The notes under the pieces: generated by a model
What the model saw: the letters and a program-made list of their open reading frames with translations, nothing else
What the model was told of the DNA's origin: nothing
Database searches by the model: none
Position numbers and translations under genes: made by a program
NCBI GenBank assembly: GCA_965212025.1
Contig: OZ243039.1
Span: 1,054,001 to 1,118,000, forward strand
Source: G965212025 sp965212025
Lineage (GTDB): Bacteria; Pseudomonadota; Gammaproteobacteria; Poriferisulfidales; Oxydemutatoraceae
Direction: 5' to 3'
Length of the DNA stretch: 64,000 bases
Shown here: positions 38,141 through 48,095 of the stretch, piece by piece
Position numbering within the stretch: position 1 is the stretch's first letter
How the letters are laid out: the number at the start of each line of letters is the position of its first letter

Positions 38141-38694
38141 GCCAGGACGCACATCAATGGGCAGGCATGGAATTGGGTGAAGGCGCGCCACAAGGCGCAC
38201 CGCAAGGTGCATCGGAGAACACCATCGTCAGCCAGAAGGGCTGTTCGGCACACTTTTTCCAATCCGGATTTCCCTTCTTGATGCAGTCTCAAGCTGCTTT
38301 AACGAGTGCCAGATACCTGATCTTGAGGTTGGCAGTGATTGACTACAGGGTCTGTTTAGGGCATAATTACGTATGTTGTTTGCTAACGGTAATGGGTCAA
38401 GGACGGCGTCCGTCGGAACTTGTGCCACGAGTGCCTTGCTTTGTTGCAAGGGATGGGTTCGCAGTTTCAAACAACGATGGTTTTAAGGGAATGGTTTTGC
38501 TGACTTAAAGCTTGACAGTCAAGATTTATTGATGCAACATTCGCCTGCCAGTCAAGGTTCACGGGTGTGGCGGCGCGTTCAGCGGTGCTTAGTCGGGAGC
38601 CGAAAGAGGCAAAAGCCCATGGTGGGCTTTAGTCGTGTACCCAAGGTCTGCTGTCAGGCGGTTGAGGGTTAAAGGTTTTATGAGGAGAAACGCA
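38141..38694. other. Region between RHS and the first decayed anchor-protein gene
   Basis: About 550 bases without a gene. It is recognisably homologous, though diverged, to 42345-42668, both running from the RHS 3' end to the ATGAGGAGAAACG ribosome site of an anchor-protein gene. It includes the hairpin at 38612-38630. Confidence 0.6.
38612..38630 (+). terminator. Possible hairpin downstream of RHS
   Basis: AAAGCCCA-TGG-TGGGCTTT forms a perfect eight-base stem with a three-base loop. No T-run follows beyond the stem. The corresponding position in the duplicated block (near 42590-42612) has lost the pairing. Confidence 0.35.
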
Positions 38695-39490
38695 ATGAGA
38701 TTTCAGGAAGTTTTAAAGCACTGTGTTTTAGTGGCCGTCATGTTTGGACTGGCAGGAAGTGCGATGGCACAAGACGGAACCACGGATGAGTGTTGAGTTG
38801 TCAGAACCTTTCAAGCCCAAGGGGGATTTTGCCTGAAACAGATCCGTACTGCGGGATAAATATGGGATGATGAACTACACCAGTGTTAACGACTGTAACG
38901 AGAGAATGTGAGGGTGTACAGGCTAGTTGTTTGCAGTAACGCTGCATCATCAACCGTTGGCTTCAGAGATGGATGCTGTTAGTGCGCCGAATTTTGGCAG
39001 ACGGACGAACGGCATCAATGTAGGTGTGGTCGATTGGGTTTTGGTAGAAGTCAGGGCAGCGGCGGCAGATACAGCGGCAAGTGAGTTTGATGGTGATACC
39101 GTTACGGTACAGATTCCTGCCTTGTTGCTGAGTAACGGTGTGGTAGTTGACGCCGTAAAGTTCTTTGGTGATCTTGACGACGCTGCAGAACGGCGTGTGC
39201 GACTGTTGGTAACACATGCGACGCCGCAGACGTTGAAGTGCCAGCCGCAGCGTTCCCCGCTGACAACGACGTTCGCATAGTTATCAGGCATAGAAATCAT
39301 TTGGACGTTATGTCCGCAAATGTGGTGCCGGAAAATGAGAAGGGTGTACGCGGTGTTGACTTCACTACCGGTACGGGCATATGTACACCCGCCGGTGCGT
39401 CGGCCTGCCGTTTTGGTATGGAGATGGTCGTTGCCAGAAGTGGATTTAGAATGATTTTTAAAGGATTACCGTGCGTATGCGATTTTTAAG
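38695..39490 (+). pseudogene. Decayed secreted-protein gene, first
   Basis: Begins with an intact ribosome site and signal peptide (MRFQEVLKHCVLVAVMFGLA then GSAMAQ) nearly identical to that of the intact gene at 42669, but stops after 33 codons. Downstream, other frames preserve VDWVLVEVRAAAADTAASEF and IPALLLSNGVVVDA, then after a shift PADNDVRIVIRHRNHLDVMS. That combination is a known surface-protein module in bacterial cell-surface and gliding-type proteins. Multiple frameshifts make it non-functional. Confidence 0.7.
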
Positions 39491-39794
39491 TTCCTGGTGA
39501 TAATGCAAATGGAGATGGACACAGATGATGTGACAGACCCGATGTTACTGGCTTCTCGAGGTCTATGCAATGGCTGGTGAATACTTACCTGCTGAACAGC
39601 TTGAATGGTCTGTACCAGAGACCAGATGATGTGACAGGGCTTTGGATATCAACCCGACTTTTCGCGGGATGCTACTGCTCGCAGTTCCAGAAATAATCAA
39701 CACGGTTCCAGGTAATTTCAATTTTTTGATGGCAAACTTTTGTGTTAACAGGAGTTAATCACATGATTTAATTTTCATTAATAGGAGTAAAGAA
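39491..39794. other. Decayed sequence, no readable gene
   Basis: AT-rich sequence between two pseudogenes, probably the eroded 3' part of the first. A GATGTGACAG element recurs (39527 and 39628 areas). Nothing else recognised. Confidence 0.3.
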
Positions 39795-41874
39795 ATGGTT
39801 AAACTTAGGCTTGCACAAAACAGCAACGTTCCTGAAACCTTGTTAGTTGCGAGTGTTACTTGCTTTGCTTTTGGCGTTCGGAAGTGCTAACGCCCAGGAA
39901 TTAACTACGAATATAACCCTGATAGTTTTCTTGACTCCTCTCCAAGTGAGAACTAGGTATACCGGTGTTCTGATGCTGGTCAAATGTGTGGAGGCGAACT
40001 TCCTAGAATGGGATGGAAACCATGGGAATGAGATGAATGCAGAGTTTGGTGCTGTTGCGGGATTGACATTTAAGGTTGATGATTAGATCCTGCTTAGCAA
40101 CGATGGCACCCTACCGTATCTAGGGAACTAGCTTTAAACTTTCAGGTTGCAGTTGGTGAACCAGGTATAAACTTGAAGAACTGATGTACATGTTCATTGG
40201 CGGATTGCGTGACGGCTGATTAGAAGCCAGTACTGCGTTTAACTATTAGAAATTCCCCGGGACACTTGATAGGCAAAACACTTAGAGGCCGGCAAAGGCA
40301 CCTCTTAGATGGTTGGCTGCACCATGAGCAGTTCAGTTTTGATGATTGAGTGCTACTGAATTTGAGGAACCCTAAGACTATTAGGTTTGTTGCCCGGAAT
40401 GGACGGGATTAATGGCTTTGTTCTTACAGCGTCGGTAATATTTATGGCTTCAGTTACAGACTGGGCTCAGGTGTTGATGCAGCGTCTTGTGTTGAGGGCA
40501 GATAATTCGTTCAGTACTATCCGCTTGATCCTGCTGCAAATGGTGAAAGGTTTGAATTCGCAGGTGCCACGAATGCGGATGGTTCACAGTTTACGTTAAG
40601 TGTGGTGAACAACTTGCCGGGCGTGGTGTCGACCATACGTGGGTTTGAATTTGCTCCCGGGTGTGGTCGTCTTACTACAGGAGTCCTAGACACCCCTGTT
40701 GAGAGATCTGAACCCACTAGTGTGCCGATAACTTTTGATGAGTCGCAGACGAATAATGACTGCTCCGTGACATATTATGTTGAGCTTCCTGATGGGACTA
40801 GAGTGCCATACACTCAATTGATTGGTACATCGACGCCTCCGACTGCAGAAGAGCTTGCCATGATAAGAGAAGTTTTTGTTAAAGCAGCTTTGGCAGATTA
40901 CACAGACTTCTTAAATGGAGTTCCACCCCGCGTGGCTGGATCTGGCCTCAATGAAGCTGGAGTTGTTGCCGGAGTTTTTGCGAGAACATGTCTTGAAAAC
41001 TGGTCTCTCGGCGGCTCTGTTGCGCTCGTTGTTGGAGAACCGCGACCGGCATGCTATACAGCTACTGAAGGTGTCATTGATAGAAGTCTCCCACAGTTCG
41101 GTGGGGCTGATTGGATAGTTGGGGAAGGGACTCCGGAGTCTGGGTTTAATGTTCAGGAGCTGTTGTACACTGAATTGGGAGAGTACCAAGTTCGCCTTGC
41201 GTATGAAAGTGATAACCCGCCCGAGATGATAACGTTATTGACGGATGCTTACAGCTTCTCCGGAACCGTTGCAGACGTTGAGACTACACGGGTAAGTTTT
41301 GTGATTAACCTCGCAGAAGATAGAACTCTGGAGGATGCCAATGGTCTTACAACTCCAACCCGTATTATTAAACAACTCAGGAACGGTGACTGGAGAGGTG
41401 TTGATAATGTTGACATGGGTGTGGATGGTGGCGTGAGCTATACCACCCCAAGGCAGGTGCTGCATGCCCGGAAAGCGATTCACGGATTGGGTAACACCGG
41501 CAGATGGATTAATCCCAGCGGGGTCCTCAACTCCTGTTAGTTGCATCATGATGACCATAACCAATAATGGCATCTATGATGCAGATGGAAGCACAGATAT
41601 GGTGCCAGCGCTAATGGGCTTTATATCCGACCCAATTGTGGGTATTGAGCCTGAAGATGCTGATAGTGCCCATAGAATTCTGCTTGCACATGGTGGCTAG
41701 CGAGGGTGGCGGCAGTAGCGACAACACCGGATGGATTGTTGCTTTGGCAGCTTTGGGGCGTTGCTCTTTGGTGGCTCAGCTGGAATCTGGACGATCCTGG
41801 CGTTGCTGACGGTGCTTGGTCTGTCCTTTATGTTGAGACGCAGTAGGAGAGTTGCAGTACGCAGCGAGTTGTAA
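39795..41874 (+). pseudogene. Decayed secreted anchor-protein gene, second
   Basis: Starts with TAGGAG and ATG at 39795 and a frameshifted signal peptide (LLALLLAFGSANAQELTTN in another frame). A long open stretch at 40602-41540 keeps DAYSFSGTVADVETTRVSFV and TRIIKQLRNGDWRGVDNVDM. Continuing frames hold DWVTPADGLIPAGSSTPVSC and GIYDADG, then a C-terminal tail GGSSDNTGWIVALAAL, a membrane stretch GIWTILALLTVLGLSF and RRSRRVAVRSEL ending at 41874. It is thus the same family as the intact genes at 42669, 48875 and 52269, broken by at least three frameshifts. Confidence 0.75.
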
Positions 41875-41896
41875 CCGGCTCAGACTAACGAAGAAA

Positions 41897-41926
41897 GGCG
41901 GGTGCTTCGGTACCCGCCTTTTTTTT
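41897..41926 (+). terminator. Intrinsic terminator after the second decayed gene
   Basis: GGCGGGT-GCTTCGGT-ACCCGCC stem-loop followed by eight T. It is an exact duplicate of the terminator at 43671-43699. Confidence 0.9.
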
Positions 41927-42138
41927 GTCTTTGCCTATTAGTAAGCAGCAGTCTTAAACAAACACTCAGACACTGGTTTCAAAGCACTTGTGGAACAATG
42001 CGGCTTTACTTCTGTGCTTTCAGTTTCTGGTAACGAAATAGGTGAAAGTGATGCAATTCTTAACGTTACAAGAGAACACTTGTGGTGACTTGTTTCCGAT
42101 TTTGCTTTACAAGGTTCTGTGATGGGAGATTCTGGCTC

Positions 42139-42344
42139 TTGATTGTGAGAGTGGGGAGACAAAGGCAAATCCATCTGTGGCTCCGCGATTATTGGGCGAA
42201 AGGTTCAGTATTTCAGGATTACCGGGAGACGCCAGCTTCAGAAAATACTACAGAGTCAAAACACCGGGTCAGAGCTCCGTGTTGCAGGGTGGCTGACCAT
42301 GAGAGGGAAATCCGTAGCGTTGTGTTCGTCAGAAACGCTTGCAG
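42139..42344 (+). pseudogene. Detached, diverged amgK 5' fragment
   Basis: Matches the first roughly 75 codons of amgK (AAATCCATCTGTGGCTCCGC, GGATTACCGGGAGACGCCAG) with frameshifts, preceded by a diverged copy of the amgK upstream region starting near 41938. It ends at CAGAAACGCTTGCAGAAC, where sequence switches to the RHS 3' end. It therefore marks the end of the first unit of a 4.2-kb tandem duplication. Confidence 0.85.
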
Positions 42345-42380
42345 AACTACGCCTATTCCCGAGACTTTTAAGCCGTGACA
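42345..42380 (+). pseudogene. Remnant of the RHS gene 3' end
   Basis: CTATTCCCGAGACTTTTAAG corresponds to the last codons of the RHS gene (CTACTCTCAGGGCTTTTAAG at about 38121-38140) and is followed by similar downstream sequence, such as the CAAGGCGCATCGG element. It is the left edge of the second duplication unit. Confidence 0.75.
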
Positions 42381-42668
42381 TGTATTAATGAGCCAAGCAT
42401 GGAAATGGGTGAAGACGCACACAAGGCGCATCGGGAAACACCATTTCTGACAAAGTGGTTTTGGAGGATGGCTTTTGTTGATTCAGAGGCTTTAAAATCG
42501 GGATTTATTGACGCAACATCACTGCGATTTCAGGTCTTATGAATGAGGTGCTGGTTTGGCGGTGATCGCTCGGGAATCAAAAGAGGTAGTGGTTTATAAT
42601 GAGCTACAGTCGTGTACCTCGGTTTGCTGTCAGGTAATTGAGGGTGAGGTTTTCATGAGGAGAAACGT

Positions 42669-43649
42669 ATGAAATTTCAAGAAATTTTAAAGCAGTGTGT
42701 TTTAGTGGCCGTTATATTTGGGCTGGCAGGAAGTGTGCAGGCTCAGGGGCTGGAGCTGTCTATAAAAAGAGATACGTTTATTGGCAGCAGTCTGATTAAC
42801 TACAAAGAGTACTTGAACAGAGGGTCGAGTGAGAACGGTATTGATATTCCTTTTATCACGGCGCCTGGTCTCATGAGTGGCCCTGATGACTCTCACGTTG
42901 CCCCTGGACAACTTGTGAGAGAAGTTGTTACAGATGAAGTCAATACCATCATTGCCAGGTTTGGTTTTTTGCCTCGTCATTTGGGAGAAGCTTTTACCGG
43001 GCCACATGTTCAGGAACTATTGAATAACAGGGCAGTTCGTGAGGCGCTGGTATCTGTTGCTGTAATGAATGCATACAGCTTCTCCGGAGTTGCCGTGGAC
43101 GCTGCGTCAAAGCAGGAACATTTTGTGATTAACCTTGCCAGGGATCATGTCGCAGCACTAAGCCGTGATGCGGCCGGTATTCTGAATATGCCGGGTGCCC
43201 TTGTCGTGCCAACACGTCTGATCAAACGGCTCATGAATGGTGAGTGGAAAGGTTTTGATCATGGACCCGGTGGTACCGTGAGTTATTCGCAGATGGTTCA
43301 TCCTGACAGAAATGGCAGGTGCCCTGAACCTAACCATGAGCCGTCTTGGATAGACACAATTAATGGACTAATACCTGCAGCACTGAGAATTCCTGTTCAT
43401 TGCATCAGGGTGACCGTAGTTCATCAAGGTATCTATGACGTCGATGGGCGTCATGGCCATCTGTCTGACCCAATTATGGGAGTTGATGCGACAGCGAACC
43501 CTCAAATTCAGCATGCGCACGCCAGTGCAAGTACCGGCGGTGGCAGCGGCGGTGGTTCAGCAGGAGCATGGACGGTTCTGGCATTGCTGACAATACTTGC
43601 CTTGTCCACGTGGAGACGCAGGAGAGTTGCAGTACGCAGCGAGCTGTAA
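42669..43649 (+). CDS. Secreted protein with C-terminal Gly-rich/membrane/Arg anchor
   Basis: A 326-residue protein with a clear ribosome site (AGGAGAAACGT) and signal peptide MKFQEILKQCVLVAVIFGLA cleaved about at VQA-QG. The C-terminal domain (about 140-285) has RLIKRLMNGEWKGFDHGPGG, a Cys pair (CPEP...VHC) and INGLIPA...GIYDVDG...SDPIMGV, resembling the choice-of-anchor-U type domain of exported proteins. The tail GGGSGGGSAG, then a hydrophobic AWTVLALLTILALST and RRRRVAVRSEL, has the tripartite form of GlyGly-CTERM-like sorting signals. No rhombosortase is in the window. It is the only intact copy in the 38.7-43.7 kb block; function unknown. Confidence 0.72.
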   Translation: MKFQEILKQCVLVAVIFGLAGSVQAQGLELSIKRDTFIGSSLINYKEYLNRGSSENGIDIPFITAPGLMSGPDDSHVAPGQLVREVVTDEVNTIIARFGFLPRHLGEAFTGPHVQELLNNRAVREALVSVAVMNAYSFSGVAVDAASKQEHFVINLARDHVAALSRDAAGILNMPGALVVPTRLIKRLMNGEWKGFDHGPGGTVSYSQMVHPDRNGRCPEPNHEPSWIDTINGLIPAALRIPVHCIRVTVVHQGIYDVDGRHGHLSDPIMGVDATANPQIQHAHASASTGGGSGGGSAGAWTVLALLTILALSTWRRRRVAVRSEL

Positions 43650-43670
43650 AAGCTCAGATTCACGAAGAAA

Positions 43671-43699
43671 GGCGGGTGCTTCGGTACCCGCCTTTTTTT
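43671..43699 (+). terminator. Intrinsic terminator after the anchor-protein gene
   Basis: GGCGGGT-GCTTCGGT-ACCCGCC followed by seven T. Its duplicate lies at 41897-41926. Confidence 0.92.
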
Positions 43700-43796
43700 G
43701 CCCTCACCGTTTAATTTGCCATTTAAGCAGCAGTCTTAAACAAGCACACGGATAGCCGCCTTCAAAGCACTTGTGGAACAATGCGGCTTTACTTCT

Positions 43797-46700
43797 GTGC
43801 TTTCAGGTTTATGGCGTCAAAAAGAGCACCAAGTGATGAAATTTCTGACATTACAAGAGCTTATCCGCAGTGACTTGTCTTTTTATTTCGCTTCACGAGG
43901 TTCTGTAATGGAAGGCTTTGGTTCTCAATGGCAAGGGTAGGAAGGCAAGGGCAAATCCATCTGTGGCTCCGCGATTATTGGGCGAAAGGTTCAGTATTTC
44001 AGGATTACCGGGAGACGCCAGCTTCAGAAAATACTACAGAGTCAAAACACCAGTTCAGAGCTTTGTGTTGGAGGCTGACCACGAAGAGGGAAATCCGTAG
44101 CAATTTGTGTCTGTCAGTGAGAGCTTGCAGAGTTTCGGGCAGTGAGAGCTTGCAGAGTTTCGGGCTGCATGTTCCGGCCATTGAACACGCTGATTTTCAG
44201 AAGAAGCTGTTGTTGTTGGAGGATCTGGGTGACCAACTGTTGTTGGGTTGCATCCAGGTTTTACTTTTATACTTTCAGGTTTATGGCGTCAAAAAGAGCA
44301 CCAAGTGATGAAATTCCCAACGTTACAAGAGCTTATCCGCAGTGACTTGTCTTTTTATTTCGCTTCACGAGGTTCTGTAATGGAAGGCTTTGGTTCTCAA
44401 TGGCAAGGGTAGGAAGGCAAGGGCAAATCCATCTGTGGCTCCGCGATACATTGGGCGAAAGGTTCAGTATTTCAGGATTACCGGGAGACGCCAGCTTCAG
44501 AAAATACTACAGAGTCAAAACACCAGTTCAGAGCTTTGTGTTGCAAGGAGGCTGACCACGAAGAGGGAAATCCGTAGCAATTTGTGTCTGTCAGTGAGAG
44601 CTTGCAGAGTTTCGGGCTGCATGTTCCGGCCATTGAACACGCTGATTTTCAGAAGAAGCTGTTGTTGTTGGAGGATCTGGGTGACCAACTGTTGTTGGGT
44701 TGCATCCAGGTTTTACTTTTATACTTTCAGGTTTATGGCGTCAAAAAGAGCACCAAGTGATGAAATTCCCAACGTTACAAGAGCTTATCCGCAGTGACTT
44801 GTCTTTTTATTTCGCTTCACGAGGTTCTGTAATGGAAGGCTTTGGTTCTCAATGGCAAGGGTAGGAAGGCAAGGGCAAATCCATCTGTGGCTCCGCGATA
44901 CATTGGGCGAAAGGTTCAGTATTTCAGGATTACCGGGAGACGCCAGCTTCAGAAAATACTACAGAGTCAAAACACCAGTTCAGAGCTTTGTGTTGGAGGC
45001 TGACCACGAAGAGGGAAATCCGTAGCAATTTGTGTCTGTCAGTGAGAGCTTGCAGAGTTTCGGGCTGCATGTTCCGGCCATTGAACACGCTGATTTTCAG
45101 AAGAAGCTGTTGTTGTTGGAGGATCTGGGTGACCAACTGTTGTTGGGTTGCATCCAGGTTTTACATACTTTCAGGTTTATGGCGTCAAAAAGAGCACCAA
45201 GTGATGAAATTCCCAACGTTACAAGAGCTTATCCGCAGTGACTTGTCTTTTTATTTCGCTTCACGAGGTTCTGTAATGGAAGGCTTTGGTTCTCAATGGC
45301 AAGGGTAGGAAGGCAAGGGCAAATCCATCTGTGGCTCCGCGATACATTGGGCGAAAGGTTCAGTATTTCAGGATTACCGGGAGACGCCAGCTTCAGAAAA
45401 TACTACAGAGTCAAAACACCAGTTCAGAGCTTTGTGTTGCAAGGATGCTGACCACGAAGAGGGAAATCCGTAGCAATTTGTGTCTGTCAGTGAGAGCTTG
45501 CAGAGTTTCGGGCTGCATGTTCCGGCCATTGAACACGCTGATTTTCAGAAGAAGCTGTTGTTGTTGGAGGATCTGGGTGACCAACTGTTGTTGGGTTGCA
45601 TCCAGGTTTTACTTTTATACTTTCAGGTTTATGGCGTCAAAAAGAGCACCAAGTGATGAAATTCCCAACGTTACAAGAGCTTATCCGCAGTGACTTGTCT
45701 TTTTATTTCGCTTCACGAGGTTCTGTAATGGAAGGCTTTGGTTCTCAATGGCAAGGGTAGGAAGGCAAGGGCAAATCCATCTGTGGCTCCGCGATACATT
45801 GGGCGAAAGGTTCAGTATTTCAGGATTACCGGGAGACGCCAGCTTCAGAAAATACTACAGAGTCAAAACACCAGTTCAGAGCTTTGTGTTGCAAGGATGC
45901 TGACCACGAAGAGGGAAATCCGTAGCAATTTGTGTCTGTCAGTGAGAGCTTGCAGAGTTTCGGGCTGCATGTTCCGGCCATTGAACACGCTGATTTTCAG
46001 AAGAAGCTGTTGTTGTTGGAGGATCTGGGTGACCAACTGTTGTTGGGTTGCATCCAGGTTTTACTTTTATACTTTCAGGTTTATGGCGTCAAAAAGAGCA
46101 CCAAGTGATGAAATTCCCAACGTTACAAGAGCTTATCCGCAGTGACTTGTCTTTTTATTTCGCTTCACGAGGTTCTGTAATGGAAGGCTTTGGTTCTCAA
46201 TGGCAAGGGTAGGAAGGCAAGGGCAAATCCATCTGTGGCTCCGCGATACATTGGGCGAAAGGTTCAGTATTTCAGGATTACCGGGAGACGCCAGCTTCAG
46301 AAAATACTACAGAGTCAAAACACCAGTTCAGAGCTTTGTGTTGGATGCTGACCACGAAGAGGGAAATCCGTAGCAATTTGTGTCTGTCAGTGAGAGCTTG
46401 CAGAGTTTCGGGCTGCATGTTCCGGCCATTGAACACGCTGATTTTCAGAAGAAGCTGTTGTTGTTGGAGGATCTGGGTGACCAACTGTTGTTGGGTTGCA
46501 TCCAGGTTTTACTTTTATACTTTCAGGTTTATGGCGTCAAAAAGAGCACCAAGTGATGAAATTCCCAACGTTACAAGAGCTTATCCGCAGTGACTTGTCT
46601 TTTTATTTCGCTTCACGAGGTTCTGTAATGGAAGGCTTTGGTTCTCAATGGCAAGGGTAGGAAGGCAAGGGCAAATCCATCTGTGGCTCCGCGATACATT

Positions 46701-47099
46701 GGGCGAAAGGTTCAGTATTTCAGGATTACCGGGAGACGCCAGCTTCAGAAAATACTACAGAGTCAAAACACCAGTTCAGAGCTTTGTGTTGCAAGGATGC
46801 TGACCACGAAGAGGGAAATCCGTAGCAATTTGTGTCTGTCAGTGAGAGCTTGCAGAGTTTCGGGCTGCATGTTCCGGCCATTGAACACGCTGATTTTCAG
46901 AAGAAGCTGTTGTTGTTGGAGGATCTGGGTGACCAACTGTTGTTGGGTTGCATCCAGGTTTTACTTTTATACTTTCAGGTTTATGGCGTCAAAAAGAGCA
47001 CCAAGTGATGAAATTCCCAACGTTACAAGAGCTTATCCGCAGTGACTTGTCTTTTTATTTCGCTTCACGAGGTTCTGTAATGGAAGGCTTTGGTTCTCA
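43797..47099 (+). repeat. Tandem array of seven partial amgK copies upstream of intact amgK
   Basis: A unit of about 452 bases is repeated seven times and runs into the intact gene. The landmark TTGGTTCTCAATGGCAAGGG occurs at 43918, 44390, 44842, 45286, 45738, 46190, 46638 and, before the intact gene, 47090, giving spacings of 472, 452, 444, 452, 452, 448 and 452. Each unit holds about 120 bases of amgK upstream sequence, its start and about the first 100 codons, ending at TTGGGTTGCATCCAGG. Copies are near identical; differences are a 25-base internal duplication in the first, a four-base indel at TTGCAAGGATG versus TTGGATG, and a four-base loss at one junction. All partial copies contain early stops. 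Confidence 0.97.
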
Positions 47100-48095
47100 A
47101 TGGCAAGGGTAGGAAGGCAAGGGCAAATCCATCTGTGGCTCCGCGATACATTGGGCGAAAGGTTCAGTATTTCAGGATTACCGGGAGACGCCAGCTTCAG
47201 AAAATACTACAGAGTCAAAACACCAGTTCAGAGCTTTGTGTTGATGGATGCTGACCACGAAGAGGAAAATCTGCAGCAATTTGTGTCTGTCAGTAAACGC
47301 TTGCAGAGTTCCGGGCTGCATGTTCCGGCCATTGAACACGCTGATTTTCAGAAGAAGCTGCTGCTGTTGGAGGATCTGGGTGACCAACTGTTGTTGGGTT
47401 GCATCAACAGTGACAATGCTGGGTATTTCTATCGACAAGCCATTCAGAACCTTTTGCTCATCCAGAAAACCAGCACTGACAGGCTTTTGTCTTATGGTGA
47501 AAGCAAGCTTCAGGAAGAGATGGCCATATTCAGGGATTGGCTGTGTGAGGAGTATTTGGGTTACCGCTTTTCCCCGGCAGAAGACCGTGTCTTCAGGAGT
47601 ACCGGACAAATTCTGGTTGAAAACGCTCTGTCGCAGCCTCAGGTTTTCGTCCACGGGGATTATCATTCCAGGAATATTCTGGTTCAGTCCGATGGTTTGG
47701 CTCATATTGATTACCAGGACGCGGTTACTGGTCCTTTCTGTTATGACCTGGTCTCTCTCTTGAAGGACTGCTACATCAAATGGCCAAACGGGAAGATTGA
47801 GGCCTGGGTTGACGACTACTTGAGACTGAGGGACGAGACCGGCCATGTTTCAGACTTCACGATGAAGCAGTTCAGGCGTTGGTTTGACTTGATGGGACTT
47901 CAGCGCCATTTGAAAGCATCAGGCATATTTTGTCGCTTGCTAAAGCGGGACGGGAAAGGTGGCTACCTGAAAGACGTTCCGAGAATATTTCAGTACATGC
48001 TTGAGTGCTGCGATCAACACGCTGAGCTGCATGAGTTTCGGAAACTGCTCAAGCGTTTGAACGGTTTATTCACTGACACGAAGGTTCCAAAGTGA
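47100..48095 (+). CDS. amgK: N-acetylmuramate/N-acetylglucosamine kinase AmgK
   Basis: Phosphorylates the anomeric position of MurNAc recovered from turned-over peptidoglycan, giving MurNAc-1-phosphate for MurU in the pathway that bypasses fosfomycin-sensitive MurA. The 331-residue protein has a phosphotransferase fold: GLPGDASFRKYYRVKT near the N-terminus, the catalytic loop VFVHGDYHSRNILV, and HIDYQDAVTGPFCYDLVSLL for metal binding. ATG at 47100 is used; a GGAAGG lies about 12 bases upstream, which is long. Its stop overlaps the GTG of murU (GTGA). Its promoter region and first 100 codons are what is repeated in the upstream array. Confidence 0.93.
   Translation: MARVGRQGQIHLWLRDTLGERFSISGLPGDASFRKYYRVKTPVQSFVLMDADHEEENLQQFVSVSKRLQSSGLHVPAIEHADFQKKLLLLEDLGDQLLLGCINSDNAGYFYRQAIQNLLLIQKTSTDRLLSYGESKLQEEMAIFRDWLCEEYLGYRFSPAEDRVFRSTGQILVENALSQPQVFVHGDYHSRNILVQSDGLAHIDYQDAVTGPFCYDLVSLLKDCYIKWPNGKIEAWVDDYLRLRDETGHVSDFTMKQFRRWFDLMGLQRHLKASGIFCRLLKRDGKGGYLKDVPRIFQYMLECCDQHAELHEFRKLLKRLNGLFTDTKVPK

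Noticed and set aside
38141..38520. Gene in the region after RHS (38167-38508)
   Set aside because: The frame is not kept in the duplicated counterpart near 42400 and has no ribosome site.
43918..47045. Series of identical 135-residue genes in the array
   Set aside because: They are a shifted reading frame of the amgK 5' fragments and continue through upstream sequence; the composition is not protein-like and the frame is broken in several units.
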